NCBI GenBank assembly: GCA_965365285.1
Contig: CBDUBC010000002.1
Span: 32,533-96,532 of the forward strand
DNA length: 64,000 nucleotides
Origin: JAURDE01 sp965365285
GTDB taxonomy: Bacteria; Bdellovibrionota; Bacteriovoracia; Bacteriovoracales; Bacteriovoracaceae
Direction: 5' to 3'
Position 1 is the stretch's first letter; every line of letters starts with the position of its first letter. Positions 34,820 to 45,000 of this stretch are shown here, piece by piece. Position numbers and translations under genes: made by a program. Under the pieces are notes generated by a model. That model was not told the DNA's origin, made no database searches, and saw nothing but the letters and a program-made list of their open reading frames with translations.

Positions 34820-36658
34820 ATGTTTAAAGCTATTTTAATTATTTTAATTACGGCCCACTCTTTTCAAGTTATGGCCCAAAAAAGAGTTCCAGACACTTAT
34901 TACAAGCAGTTATTTACAGAAATTTTTGTGAAGCGTATCATGAGCGCTCCTCATAAATTTGACCAAGTTAGTCAAGATGCTTTTCATAAGGTCAAAGACG
35001 CCGTCTATTTTAATCCGAGGCCATTTGAAGAGTTATATCTAGACCTCCTTAAAGAAAAAAAATCAGTTCAAGTCTTTATGAAAAGGGAGGATCTACTCTC
35101 AAATCCTAAGATTTTAAAAGATCTTATGAAGGGGACTCTCACTCCACCCGATGGAGTTCAATGGAAAAAAACTAAGGCAAATGAGCTTATTGAGCTATTA
35201 GAAAGTGATTTTAAAGAAAAAAAATCAAGCGAGGGAAATTACTTTAAAAGTAAAGTTGGAAAAAAGATTTTAGAACTTTTAAAAGATACCGTATTTATCA
35301 TACTGCCTGGCTTTGGAAATCATATTATTTCCCATATGGCCTTACCGGATCTCATAAAAGACATTAATGTCTTTTATGGAAGAAGTCGATTTAGACCACA
35401 GAATCTCATTAAACTTATTCCCAACTTTATGAGTTATCAGAGTTATTATGGATCAAATAATCAAAAAGTTGGTTTTGATATCATTCAACCAATGGGGATG
35501 GAGCTAGGGCTTTCTATTGGTCGGCATCAACACAATTCAAAGAAATTAAGAGAATGGATTAATGGTCTACCAGAGGATTACAAAGATAAAGAAATTGTCT
35601 TTTTGGGTTATAGTAAAGGCTTAACAACTGGTCTAGAAGTTATTAAAGATTATGAAGATATTAGAAAAAGAGTCAGAGGGATAGTTGGGCTTGCAGGTCC
35701 TTATCAGGGCTCAGTCAATGCTGAGATGATTTTACGTAGATTATTTAAAATAACTCCTGATGGTACAAAAGAGGCCTTTTTAGAATGGGTAAAATCAATT
35801 CCAAGTAATGAGATGGTTGCTTCCCTAATTTTTGAATTAGCAGAAACCTTCGCTGATCAATATCCAACAATTAAACATTTAATTTCTTCTCTTAATTACC
35901 TTGACCCCGAACACTATGAAACATTGAAAGCGCATATTGAATTTTTAATCGGTCTTGATCTAAAAGAAGTAATTAATGGTTTATATGAAGAAACTCAAGA
36001 TCATATGTTGAAATGGAATCTTAAACATTTTAATAATGAAACTTTCAATCATCCAATTACCTTTTTTTCTATTTCATTTCTCACAAATCCCAATGATTTT
36101 TTCATTAAGGGACCCGTATTTGAAAATGGCAATAAGTACCCTCCCGAAATAATCCCTCAATTTACGAGGAATGGAGGCATTGATTTTGAAAGCTTTAGCC
36201 CTGATATCTTTATTCAAAAACTAACCTCCATAGATACATATGAGTTCACGCCGGCCGGTGCTTTAGACACACAAGTTACCTGGCCAGATTCAAAACCAAT
36301 AGTATTTGACCCTACCCCACTGGGACAAATGTTTACCGATAGCGAATTAAGAAAAATTTATAATAATAAGGATTACGAGTCCTTTTTTAAGAAAAATAAT
36401 TTAAGTTTTCTTCAATTTAAAAACATTCCTCGAAATCAATTGATCAGAAAAGATCAATTTGAAAAGGCCAGATTCATCGATCTAGGTGAGCTAAGAGCAA
36501 GTCATTGGAGTGGAGTTTTCAGACAGGTACTCAAACTACCCGCGATCCCAATAGAATGGGGACATAACCACACCTTTCCTCACCGGCTTATGGGAAAGTC
36601 TATTATAGAGATATATGCTATCAAGTCTCTACTTGAACAAAAGGGAGGAGACCTATGA
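34820..36658 (+). CDS. Secreted alpha/beta-hydrolase-like protein
   Basis: A 612-residue protein with signal peptide (about 1-19, MFKAILIILITAHSFQVMA). The central region looks like an alpha/beta hydrolase: TVFIILPGFGNH as first strand and oxyanion loop, then EIVFLGYSKGLTTGLEVI, a nucleophile-elbow GxSxG (GYSKG), then GIVGLAGPYQGS. A His near the C-terminus (WGHNHTFPHRLMG) could complete the triad. The N-terminal 150 residues and the region after the core are not recognised. It resembles an exported lipase or esterase, but the substrate is unknown. It overlaps the lipoprotein gene by 4 bases, so the two are co-translated. Confidence 0.6.
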   Translation: MFKAILIILITAHSFQVMAQKRVPDTYYKQLFTEIFVKRIMSAPHKFDQVSQDAFHKVKDAVYFNPRPFEELYLDLLKEKKSVQVFMKREDLLSNPKILKDLMKGTLTPPDGVQWKKTKANELIELLESDFKEKKSSEGNYFKSKVGKKILELLKDTVFIILPGFGNHIISHMALPDLIKDINVFYGRSRFRPQNLIKLIPNFMSYQSYYGSNNQKVGFDIIQPMGMELGLSIGRHQHNSKKLREWINGLPEDYKDKEIVFLGYSKGLTTGLEVIKDYEDIRKRVRGIVGLAGPYQGSVNAEMILRRLFKITPDGTKEAFLEWVKSIPSNEMVASLIFELAETFADQYPTIKHLISSLNYLDPEHYETLKAHIEFLIGLDLKEVINGLYEETQDHMLKWNLKHFNNETFNHPITFFSISFLTNPNDFFIKGPVFENGNKYPPEIIPQFTRNGGIDFESFSPDIFIQKLTSIDTYEFTPAGALDTQVTWPDSKPIVFDPTPLGQMFTDSELRKIYNNKDYESFFKKNNLSFLQFKNIPRNQLIRKDQFEKARFIDLGELRASHWSGVFRQVLKLPAIPIEWGHNHTFPHRLMGKSIIEIYAIKSLLEQKGGDL

Positions 36659-38331
36659 AACTTTTATTGATCATGGTTCTTCTTATTAGCTGTACGAAAA
36701 AAATCACCAAAAGACTCCCTTCTTCCTTTAAAGACCAAGATGTAAATGTTCAAATAATTAAACCATTGCGTAATGCTTCTGATATTTTTGATATTATAAA
36801 TTTAGCTACAACCTCTGTATCCTATGGATATTGGACAAATCAGACACTCAATGGTTCGGGAACTATGGTTCTTCGAAACAAAACGGAAGCTGAGTCGGAA
36901 TTAAGACAATTCAATCGGGCCTTATCTCTATTTGATCTTTATTTTAGCCATGGAGTTCGTAAACTAGAAAATTCATCACAAGATGGAAATCATATTTTCT
37001 GGCTTTATACTCCTATGGAAAACTTTGATTTTCTAAATACTCGAGAAGAGTATGATTTCCCTTTTAGAAGAGAGGTAAACGATTATGCTCAAAAACTTTT
37101 TCCTATCATTGAAAAACAGATTTTCAAAAGACTCAGCGTCGATGACTATACTTCTGAGAACCAAGTTATTCGATTTAAACAAGATGTAAGATCTATTTTA
37201 ATAAGCGAGCAGAAAAAAAGATTACGAAAAAACTGGGAGGAGATTCTCTCCATAAATAATATTGGAGGTAGTCCACTTGAAAAGGTAAATGCTTACAGAA
37301 AGGCTTACTCCCCTCTATCAATGATTTATGATTTCAATATTGATAAATCAAAAGGATCTTATTCCAACATTAGACTACAATTGCCTGGCCCCTCGACGAT
37401 TGCCGGTCTAGAAACCAAGGATATTAGTAAAATTTCAATCACTCCTGGCCTTGATATTAAGTTCAAGAATCCTATTGTAGGAAAATTTACAACTATTTTA
37501 AGCGCAAAATATTTAACAGATAGAAGTCTCGAGACTCTTTCTCGAAGTGTGATGCAAGTTGATATTCATAAAAATTTTAAATACACCGATCGTCTCGCTC
37601 TTCAAATCACATTTGGTAGCCTCAACCCAAATCTTAAGGATGTTAAAAAAAGAACTCGAAAAAGAGATGCAAAAATGCTTCAGGCGCTTAAAGTTGATAA
37701 TACAGATCGTTCTGCTGCTCTCGTCCTTGATACAACTATACAAATACAAAACCTTCGTTCAAAAAAGATAAACAAGTATCTTGGTAAATTCCAAGCAAAA
37801 ACCTATCTTCATAAGCTCGCTCTTGTATTAAAAAGAAAACCAAAAACGAAAAGTTTCCAAAAAGCTTTTGAAAGTCTCCCTACTTTTTTAATGGATCTAG
37901 ATACTAAAAATAGTCTCCTTTCTCTTAGACTTACAAAAGGTGCGAACACTATCGTTCACGTAGCATTTTTAACGGGGTTAGGATTTTACTGTAAGGCCGG
38001 AGAAGAAAGGGATCGTGACCCAGACTTTGAGAAACTTAAAAACTATAAGTACACGTGCAAGGCGGATCTTGCTAACTTTAAAAATTTCAATGAAAGGTTT
38101 AAGGCAAAAATTGGAACATCAATTACCAGAAAGGCTCTTGATCTTGCAAGCTTAATTGAAGTAAGAAATATTTTAGATAACGTCGATAACATTAATCCAG
38201 ATGATCTTCTAGAAGATGGAATGGCAAAGGAACTTTTAGATATTTTTGAAAACTTCGCCAAAACTTGGGATGAATTACGAAAAATTGAAAGTTCCTTTCA
38301 AAAAGGTGGTAGCTTGGAAATTTCAATATGA
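36655..38331 (+). CDS. Putative lipoprotein of unknown function
   Basis: A 558-residue protein. The N-terminus MKLLLIMVLLISCTKK is a lipoprotein signal with acceptor cysteine at residue 13 (LISC). The mature protein is basic, with alternating strand-like segments in the middle (IRLQLPGPSTIAG, ISITPGLDIKFKNPIVG, ALQITFGSLNPNL) that could form a beta-rich envelope domain. No known family is recognised. It overlaps the upstream hydrolase gene by 4 bases and the convergent BPI-like gene by 34 bases at the 3' ends. Confidence 0.6.
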   Translation: MKLLLIMVLLISCTKKITKRLPSSFKDQDVNVQIIKPLRNASDIFDIINLATTSVSYGYWTNQTLNGSGTMVLRNKTEAESELRQFNRALSLFDLYFSHGVRKLENSSQDGNHIFWLYTPMENFDFLNTREEYDFPFRREVNDYAQKLFPIIEKQIFKRLSVDDYTSENQVIRFKQDVRSILISEQKKRLRKNWEEILSINNIGGSPLEKVNAYRKAYSPLSMIYDFNIDKSKGSYSNIRLQLPGPSTIAGLETKDISKISITPGLDIKFKNPIVGKFTTILSAKYLTDRSLETLSRSVMQVDIHKNFKYTDRLALQITFGSLNPNLKDVKKRTRKRDAKMLQALKVDNTDRSAALVLDTTIQIQNLRSKKINKYLGKFQAKTYLHKLALVLKRKPKTKSFQKAFESLPTFLMDLDTKNSLLSLRLTKGANTIVHVAFLTGLGFYCKAGEERDRDPDFEKLKNYKYTCKADLANFKNFNERFKAKIGTSITRKALDLASLIEVRNILDNVDNINPDDLLEDGMAKELLDIFENFAKTWDELRKIESSFQKGGSLEISI

Positions 38332-39791
38332 ATGTTTCCATCTCTTACCTCTAAATCCCCGATAGTAACTGTTTCTCCACCAATATTGAGAATTGGAATT
38401 TCTAGAGTCAATTTTTCGTTGAGGACCTCCAGAAGCATATTGAAAAGCATAGGAAAAAATTCGTTAGCAGTATCTACATTAAATGTCGGATCTTGAGGTG
38501 AATAAGAAGGAGACCATTTTCCTGTAACCTTTTGATGAAGGATTTCAACTTCTGCTTTAATGCCATCCTCATTTTTTTCAATTTCAACTTCAATCCCTAA
38601 GTCATTAAAAAAACTAAAAAAATCTCTCCATTCCTCTTCAGCATGAACCTGAGTTCTCATAACCAATTGTGGAATATAAGCTCTTATTTTTGGGGAATCT
38701 GGATCAATTTCAATGCGAGGAGCTTGTTTTAAAGAGAGATACATTTTCAAAGGGTCCTCATCCGTTCCAATGTCCCTAAGTTCTGGAAGTAATTCTGAAA
38801 ACTGCCCATATTTTAAAAGGTCATCAATTATTTCATTCAAATCCGAATTTAGTTCCAAGTCTTGAGTATGCTTTCCATCAAAAATGATTCCTAATAAATC
38901 GTTGATAAGTTCTGGAGAAATAGATATGGATGCATAATCTAAAACTCTTACACCTGATGAATTTAACTTTAAAATTTCTTCAATAGACCCTCTCCTTAAA
39001 GAAGCGTCTAATCGCAATTTAATGCCTTCTTCTCTTAACTCAATCATCGATGGAAAACCCGAAACAAGAAGCCTTGTCTCTGGTGCAATAAATAGATCAG
39101 GAATAATGAGAGGAAGTGCAAAATTATCAAAGACCTGACTTAAGATCTTGTTAAATATAACGCCATAGGTCCTTGTGACTACTTTTAAAGTTCTATAAAT
39201 TATGGGCCTTGAGGCCTTAAGGAATTTAGAAATCGCAATTCTAAGGAAAACCATATTGGGGTTTAAAAGGCTTGCACATCTTCTTGGACCAAAGGTTTTT
39301 ATTTGGTCATCTCTTAGTTTAAAATAAACATTTCCTAAGTCTACTTTTAGCTTTCTATTATGAACCTTAAGCCCTAACTTAGTAGAGAAAGGAAAAACAT
39401 CATTTTGACCTAAAAGTATGCTTGTTCCGTAACAATTCACTCCAACAAGACCTGTAAAATAATCCTCTACTCTAATGTTTCCAATATCAACCCTAAAGGC
39501 TCTCAAAATGGAATCAATATCAAGGTAACCATCTTGAGGAAAAAGATTTATACTTTCGAGATCTATTCCGATCTTAATATCCCTGGCAATTGCCTTCCCT
39601 ATTCCAGGGATGGAAAAATATAAGTTTGGAATATCAATTTTTTTTAAATATCCATTCACAATCTCGGGGAGTTGCTGATTTATTAATTCGAAGCCTCCTC
39701 TCGACATTTTGAGGTAAACCGCGTCTTTTATCTTTTCTGCATTTGAATGAAACGAAAAGAAGATTAAGATTAGAATAAAAAACTTTTTCAT
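38298..39791 (-). CDS. Secreted two-domain BPI/LBP-like (TULIP fold) protein
   Basis: A 497-residue protein with signal peptide (MKKFFILILIFFSFHSNA). The layout follows BPI/LBP/CETP lipid-transfer proteins. An N-terminal amphipathic helix (RGGFELINQQLPEIVNGYLK) leads to alternating strands, then a long helix after an RRC motif. A second half begins with strands and SPELINDLLGIIF and ends in FFPMLFNMLLEVLNEKL and a final strand GGETVTIGDLEVRDGNIHIEI, like the C-terminal half of BPI. Only two cysteines exist, C120 and C172, at spots similar to the BPI disulfide. It would bind lipids or LPS-like molecules in the periplasm. The fold call is by pattern only. Its start overlaps the upstream esterase gene by 4 bases. 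Confidence 0.55.
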   Translation of the reverse strand: MKKFFILILIFFSFHSNAEKIKDAVYLKMSRGGFELINQQLPEIVNGYLKKIDIPNLYFSIPGIGKAIARDIKIGIDLESINLFPQDGYLDIDSILRAFRVDIGNIRVEDYFTGLVGVNCYGTSILLGQNDVFPFSTKLGLKVHNRKLKVDLGNVYFKLRDDQIKTFGPRRCASLLNPNMVFLRIAISKFLKASRPIIYRTLKVVTRTYGVIFNKILSQVFDNFALPLIIPDLFIAPETRLLVSGFPSMIELREEGIKLRLDASLRRGSIEEILKLNSSGVRVLDYASISISPELINDLLGIIFDGKHTQDLELNSDLNEIIDDLLKYGQFSELLPELRDIGTDEDPLKMYLSLKQAPRIEIDPDSPKIRAYIPQLVMRTQVHAEEEWRDFFSFFNDLGIEVEIEKNEDGIKAEVEILHQKVTGKWSPSYSPQDPTFNVDTANEFFPMLFNMLLEVLNEKLTLEIPILNIGGETVTIGDLEVRDGNIHIEISKLPPF

Positions 39792-40654
39792 AAATCTCCT
39801 AAAAAGAAATCGACGATCCTCTCCATATACTCCGAATTAACTCGCATCATATGAGATACATTTTCTATGGTCCATAAGGAGACAGAGGTATTTTTGTTAC
39901 AATCCCTCCAATTTTCTTCTTTGGTCACAAAGCTTTTATTGTAGGGTTTATAATAAAAAATCTTATTTTGAGAGCGCTTTACTTTAGGATGACAACCATT
40001 GCGATCTACCCATCTCTTAGCCGTTTTTCTAGCACCTGGGTAAAGGTTTTCTATTCCATCATAAAGAATGACGTTATCAACTGTTCCGTGTATATGGAGC
40101 ATCTTTAGGGGAGATTTTTTTTTACATTTCTGGGGATCTAAAAATGTCACTCCAGAAAAACTTGCGAACGATTCAAAAAGCTCTGGAGCATCACAGGCCA
40201 TCCGATGGACCATAAATCCTCCATTAGAGTGACCAAAAAGGTGAATCTGAGATGGATTAACACGATAATACGAAATCATTTTTTCGACTATAGAGGTAAT
40301 ATACTTAACATGATCTGTTTGAGTACTTTGCCTAGCTCCACAACAAAAGTCGGTGGCATTCCAATACCGCGCTCCTCCCATTCCAACCATCCCTTCAGGA
40401 ACCACCAAGATGAATTGCCTTTTGGTAACAAATTCTTTCAAGTTAAAGGTTATATTATGAACGTAAGCGTTAGCCCCTAATCCATGCAATGAAATAATGA
40501 GGGGATAGGTTTTTCCCTTAGAATAGTCGCTTGGCAAATAAACGAGAGCGGGGTCATGGAGACCTAAGTCATCAAAATCTTCTCTAATTGGCCCTCTTTG
40601 GCCTTTAGCAAAAAGGGATGAGGATATAAATATAAAGAGAAAAAGCCATCTCAT
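39788..40654 (-). CDS. Secreted polyhydroxybutyrate-depolymerase / feruloyl-esterase-like hydrolase
   Basis: A 288-residue protein from the ATG at 40654, which has AAGGAG 9 bases upstream; the signal peptide is MRWLFLFIFISSSLFA. The alpha/beta hydrolase core shows ISLHGLGAN (oxyanion loop), LFGHSNGGFMVHRMAC with nucleophile Ser in GHSNGG, LHIHGTVDNVILYDG with the acid residue, and NVSHMM with the catalytic His. This is the LpqC/PHB depolymerase (COG3509-like) family. It is exported and hydrolyses an ester, polymer or lipid of unknown identity. It is translationally coupled (4-base overlap) to the BPI-like protein gene. Confidence 0.8.
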   Translation of the reverse strand: MRWLFLFIFISSSLFAKGQRGPIREDFDDLGLHDPALVYLPSDYSKGKTYPLIISLHGLGANAYVHNITFNLKEFVTKRQFILVVPEGMVGMGGARYWNATDFCCGARQSTQTDHVKYITSIVEKMISYYRVNPSQIHLFGHSNGGFMVHRMACDAPELFESFASFSGVTFLDPQKCKKKSPLKMLHIHGTVDNVILYDGIENLYPGARKTAKRWVDRNGCHPKVKRSQNKIFYYKPYNKSFVTKEENWRDCNKNTSVSLWTIENVSHMMRVNSEYMERIVDFFLGDL

Positions 40655-40714
40655 ATAACCACTCCTTGATACGGATTTAAGTAATGGTGGTACACTTAAC
40701 AACTTTTGACAATA

Positions 40715-41881
40715 TTATTTCAGCTCATTCGCTATGATCTTTGCAATGGTCATAAGCTGCATATTAGAGGTTCCTTCGTAGATCTTTCCTATCATTGAAT
40801 CTCTCATCAGTTTCTCAACCGGATATTCTCTCGTGAATCCATAACCACCATGAAGCTCAACGGCTTTACCAGAAACTTTACCAGCGACTTCGGAAGAGAA
40901 GTATTTTGCCATAGAGGCCTCTTTTACAAAATTCATACCTTGCTCTTTTAATCGAGCTGCATTGTAAACCATGAGTTTAGCGGCCTCAACTTCCGTTGCC
41001 ATTTTTGCAAGTTCAAATTGAACGCCTTGGAAATCTATAAGAGATTTTCCAAATTGTTTCCTTTCTTTGGTGTAAGCAATAGCGTGATTTAGAGAACCTT
41101 GAGCAAGACCGATCATTTGAGCGGCAATCCCAATTCTTCCTTCATTAAGAGTTTCAATAGCGACTTTATAACCTTTTCCAAGTTCACCAACGATATTATC
41201 TTTATGAACTTTTACATTATCGAGAATAAGTTCACAGGTTGAACTTGCTCGAATACCTAGTTTGTCTTCTTTTTTTCCAACCTCAAAACCCTCATATCCT
41301 CTTTCAACAACAAAGGCAGTAATTCCCTTGTAACCTTGAGATGGATCGACGTTTGCAAAAATGACAAAAATATCGGCTTCATTAGAATTCGTGATCCAAA
41401 GCTTTCTTCCATTTAGAATGTAGTGATCACCGTCTTTTTTAGCGGTTGTTTGAAGAGCAAAAGCGTCTGATCCACTAGAGGCTTCTGATAAACCGTACGC
41501 TCCAATTTTATCTGTCGCTAGTTGAGTAAGATATTTTTCCTGAAGAGCTTCATTAGCGAAGTTCATAAACAGGTTAATGGAAAGTGTATTTTGAACGTCG
41601 ACAAGAACAGAAATGGATGGATCTACTTTTGCAAGCTCCTCAATGGCAAGAACGGACATAAAAAATGAACTTCCAACACCACCAAATTTTTCTGGAATTT
41701 CGATACTCATAACTCCAAGATCAAAAAGCTTTGGAATCAGGTCTTTTTGAACTTTTTGTTCCTCATCCATCTTTGCTACAAGTGGCTTGATTTCTTTTTG
41801 AGCAAAATCACGCACCGTTTCAGCAAAGAGTTTTTCATCGTCTGTAAGCATAGTGAGGGCAGGCGCAATGTCATGAGTCAT
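40715..41881 (-). CDS. Acyl-CoA dehydrogenase (short/branched-chain type)
   Basis: A 388-residue flavoenzyme. Typical segments are AYGLSEASSGSDAFAL (FAD and substrate binding), KLWITNSNEADIFVIF, RKQFGKSLIDFQ, QLHGGYGFTREYPVEKLMRD-type C-terminal region, and KIYEGTSNMQ with the catalytic Glu. It oxidises an acyl-CoA to the 2-enoyl-CoA. The divergent icmF-valine gene cluster suggests isobutyryl-CoA or a similar short branched substrate. The ribosome site AAAGGAT precedes the ATG. Confidence 0.92.
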   Translation of the reverse strand: MTHDIAPALTMLTDDEKLFAETVRDFAQKEIKPLVAKMDEEQKVQKDLIPKLFDLGVMSIEIPEKFGGVGSSFFMSVLAIEELAKVDPSISVLVDVQNTLSINLFMNFANEALQEKYLTQLATDKIGAYGLSEASSGSDAFALQTTAKKDGDHYILNGRKLWITNSNEADIFVIFANVDPSQGYKGITAFVVERGYEGFEVGKKEDKLGIRASSTCELILDNVKVHKDNIVGELGKGYKVAIETLNEGRIGIAAQMIGLAQGSLNHAIAYTKERKQFGKSLIDFQGVQFELAKMATEVEAAKLMVYNAARLKEQGMNFVKEASMAKYFSSEVAGKVSGKAVELHGGYGFTREYPVEKLMRDSMIGKIYEGTSNMQLMTIAKIIANELK

Positions 41882-41964
41882 TTTGTTATCCTTTTCCAGA
41901 TTTTTTCAGATAAAATCTACTACCATGAAGGCAATTAACCTACAACTCAAACGCAAGAGTCTTC

Positions 41965-41993
41965 TTGAAAGGGCAGGGTGACATGGCTATAAT
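41965..41993 (+). promoter_or_regulatory. Strong sigma-70-like promoter of the icmF operon
   Basis: TTGAAA (41965-41970, 5/6) and TATAAT (41988-41993, 6/6) are separated by exactly 17 bases. The leader to the icmF ATG is about 25 bases. This is the best consensus promoter I found in the window. Confidence 0.7.
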
Positions 41994-42024
41994 GCCGGTA
42001 ATAATTTAACGCGAGCCAAAAAAC

Positions 42025-45000
42025 ATGAATACAAAGAAATCCTCCTACCTCAGATTTGTTACTGCCTCCTCTCTTTTTGATGGTCATGATGCATCTATAA
42101 ATATGTTTCGAAGACTATTTCAAAAAGCGGGAATTGAAGTCATTCACCTAGGACATAACCGAAGTGTTCAAGACATTGTAACGACCGCTATCCAAGAAGA
42201 TGCTGATGCCATCTGCGTAAGCTCTTATCAAGGTGGTCACATGGAATTCTTTAAGTACATGGTTGATCTTTTAAAAGAAAACGAGGTTGAACATATTAAA
42301 ATCTTTGGTGGTGGTGGAGGAACTATTCTTCCTGAGGAAATTGAGGAGCTTCATAAATATGGTGTCACTAGACTTTATCATGCCGAGGACTCTAGAAAGC
42401 TTGGTCTTGATGGAGTTATTGGCGATATTATTGAAAAAGCAGCAAAGCTTGAGTTTAATTCTAAAAGATACTCCCCTATTTTAGACAAAGTAAAAAAAGG
42501 TGAAGTTCTAAACGAAAGAGAACTGGGAAGAATCATCTCTCTTTTTGAAAATGATTATTTTGTTCAAAGACCAGAGACGGAAGAATTAAGAAAAGAGCTT
42601 ATTGCTGCTATTGAAAAATCAAATTATAGAAAACCGGTTATTTTAGGGATCACTGGTCCAGGTGGAGCAGGTAAAAGTTCTCTAACAGATGAACTCATCA
42701 ATCGTTTCCTCTACACAACTAAAGATACAAAAATCGGAATCCTTGCTTATGATCCTTCGAAAAGAAAAACGGGGGGAGCTCTTCTTGGTGACCGAATTCG
42801 AATGAATAGCATCTATGATCCAAGAGTTTATGTAAGATCCATTGCAACTCACGGACAATCAAGAGAGGTCGGTGGAACGATTAAAGATATTCAAACTCTT
42901 TATCGAGCCGGTGACTTTGATATGCTTATTCTTGAAACCAGTGGTATTGGTCAGGGTGACAGTGCCATCGTTGATTTCTGTGACAAGTCGATCTACGTCA
43001 TGACCAGTGAGTATGGAGCTGCTACTCAGCTTGAAAAAATTGATATGATCGATTTTGCTAATCTGATTGCCATTAATAAATTTGATAAACGAGGTGCTGA
43101 AGATGCACTTATGGATGTAAGACTTGTCTACGCAAGGTCACATGATAAACACACTGATCCAGATACTTTAAAAACTCTTCCAGTTTTTGGAACTACGGCC
43201 TCTAGTTTTAACGATAATGGTGTTAATCAATTCTTCTCTAAACTCATGGACCTACTCAGATCAGAAGGCATGTTTGAACAAAGCTATGATGAAGAAGCGC
43301 TTAAGAATCTTAAAAACAACATGGATTTCTCCATCATTCCTCCAGATCGACAAAACTATCTAGCCGAGATTTCTAAAACGGTTAAAGACTACAAAAAAGA
43401 AACACAAAAGCTTCAAGAAAAAGCAAGTGAACTTTATAAACTCAAAACTGCCAAGTCTCTTAAAGATCGAAAAATCATCGATGATATCATTGAGGAACTA
43501 GAGAAAGATCTTGGTGATGAAAATATAAAGATGATTGAAGAGTTTGATTCTCAAAAAGAATCCCTTCAAAAAGATGAATTTGAATATGAAGTAAGAGGGA
43601 GGAAATTTTCTAAGCCTCTTTTTACAACTAGTCTTTCTGATAAAAAGATCCCTAAAATAGCTACAGCTAGCTTTATGGATTGGGGTGATAAGCTTAAATT
43701 TATGCGTTCAGAAAACTATCCTGGTCACTTTCCATTCACCTCAGGTGTTTTTCCACTTAAAAACGATGCTGAAGATCCTAAGCGGCAATTTGCCGGTGAA
43801 GGTGGACCTGGAAGAACCAATCGAAGATTTCATTATCTTTCAAAAAACGATACTTCAAAAAGACTTAGTACGGCCTATGACTCGGTTACTCTTTACGGTG
43901 AGGACCCAGCTCAAAGACCAGACATCTACGGAAAAATTGGAAATAGTGGGGTAAGTGTTGCAACCCTAGACGATATGATAACTCTGTTTGATGGATTTGA
44001 TCTGACTGCTGCTTCCACTTCTGTTTCTCACACCATTAATGGTCCGGCACCGATGATTCTAGCGATGTACTTTAACGCCGCTATAAATAATTACGCCAAA
44101 GAAAAACTTGGAAAAACAATTTATGACCTTACTGATGAAGAGCTTAAAAATCTAAGAGATGAAGTTCTTCCTGTTGTAAGAGGAACGGTTCAAGCGGATA
44201 TTTTAAAAGAAGAGCAAGCTCAAAACACTTGTATTTTCTCCTCTCCATTTGCACTAAAAATGATGGGAGATATCCAAGAATATTTTATTAAAAAGAATAT
44301 TCGAAACTTTTACTCTGTAAGTATTAGTGGGTACCATATCGCCGAAGCAGGAGCTAATCCCATCACCCAACTTGCTCTCACCATGTCCAATGCCTTTAGT
44401 TACGTTGAGTACTACCTCTCTCGGGGAATGGATGTGAATGATTTTGCAAAAAACCTCTCATTCTTTTTTAGTAATGGTATGGATCCTGAATATAGCGTTA
44501 TTGGTCGAGTTGCCCGAAGAATTTGGGCTATTGCAATGAAATATAAATATGGAGCAGATACCAGAGGACAAAAATTAAAGTACCATATTCAGACTTCTGG
44601 TCGAAGTCTTCACGCTCAAGAAATAGCCTTCAATGATATTCGAACCACTCTTCAGGCACTCCTTGCTATTAACGATAACTGTAACTCTCTTCATACCAAT
44701 GCTTACGATGAAGCGATTACCACTCCAACAGAAGAATCTGTACGAAGGGCCATGGCGATTCAGCTCGTTATTCTAAAAGAATTTGGAATGATGAAATGTG
44801 AAAATGCCACTCAAGGATCTTTTTATATTGATTACCTCACCGATTTAGTTGAAGAAGCGGTTCTTAATGAATTTGAATCTCTTTCAAGAAGGGGTGGTGT
44901 ACTTGGAGCGATGGAGCATCAATACCAAAGAAATAAGATTCAAACTGAGTCCATGAAATATGAAATCATGAAGGCCCATGGGGATTACCCTATTATTGGT

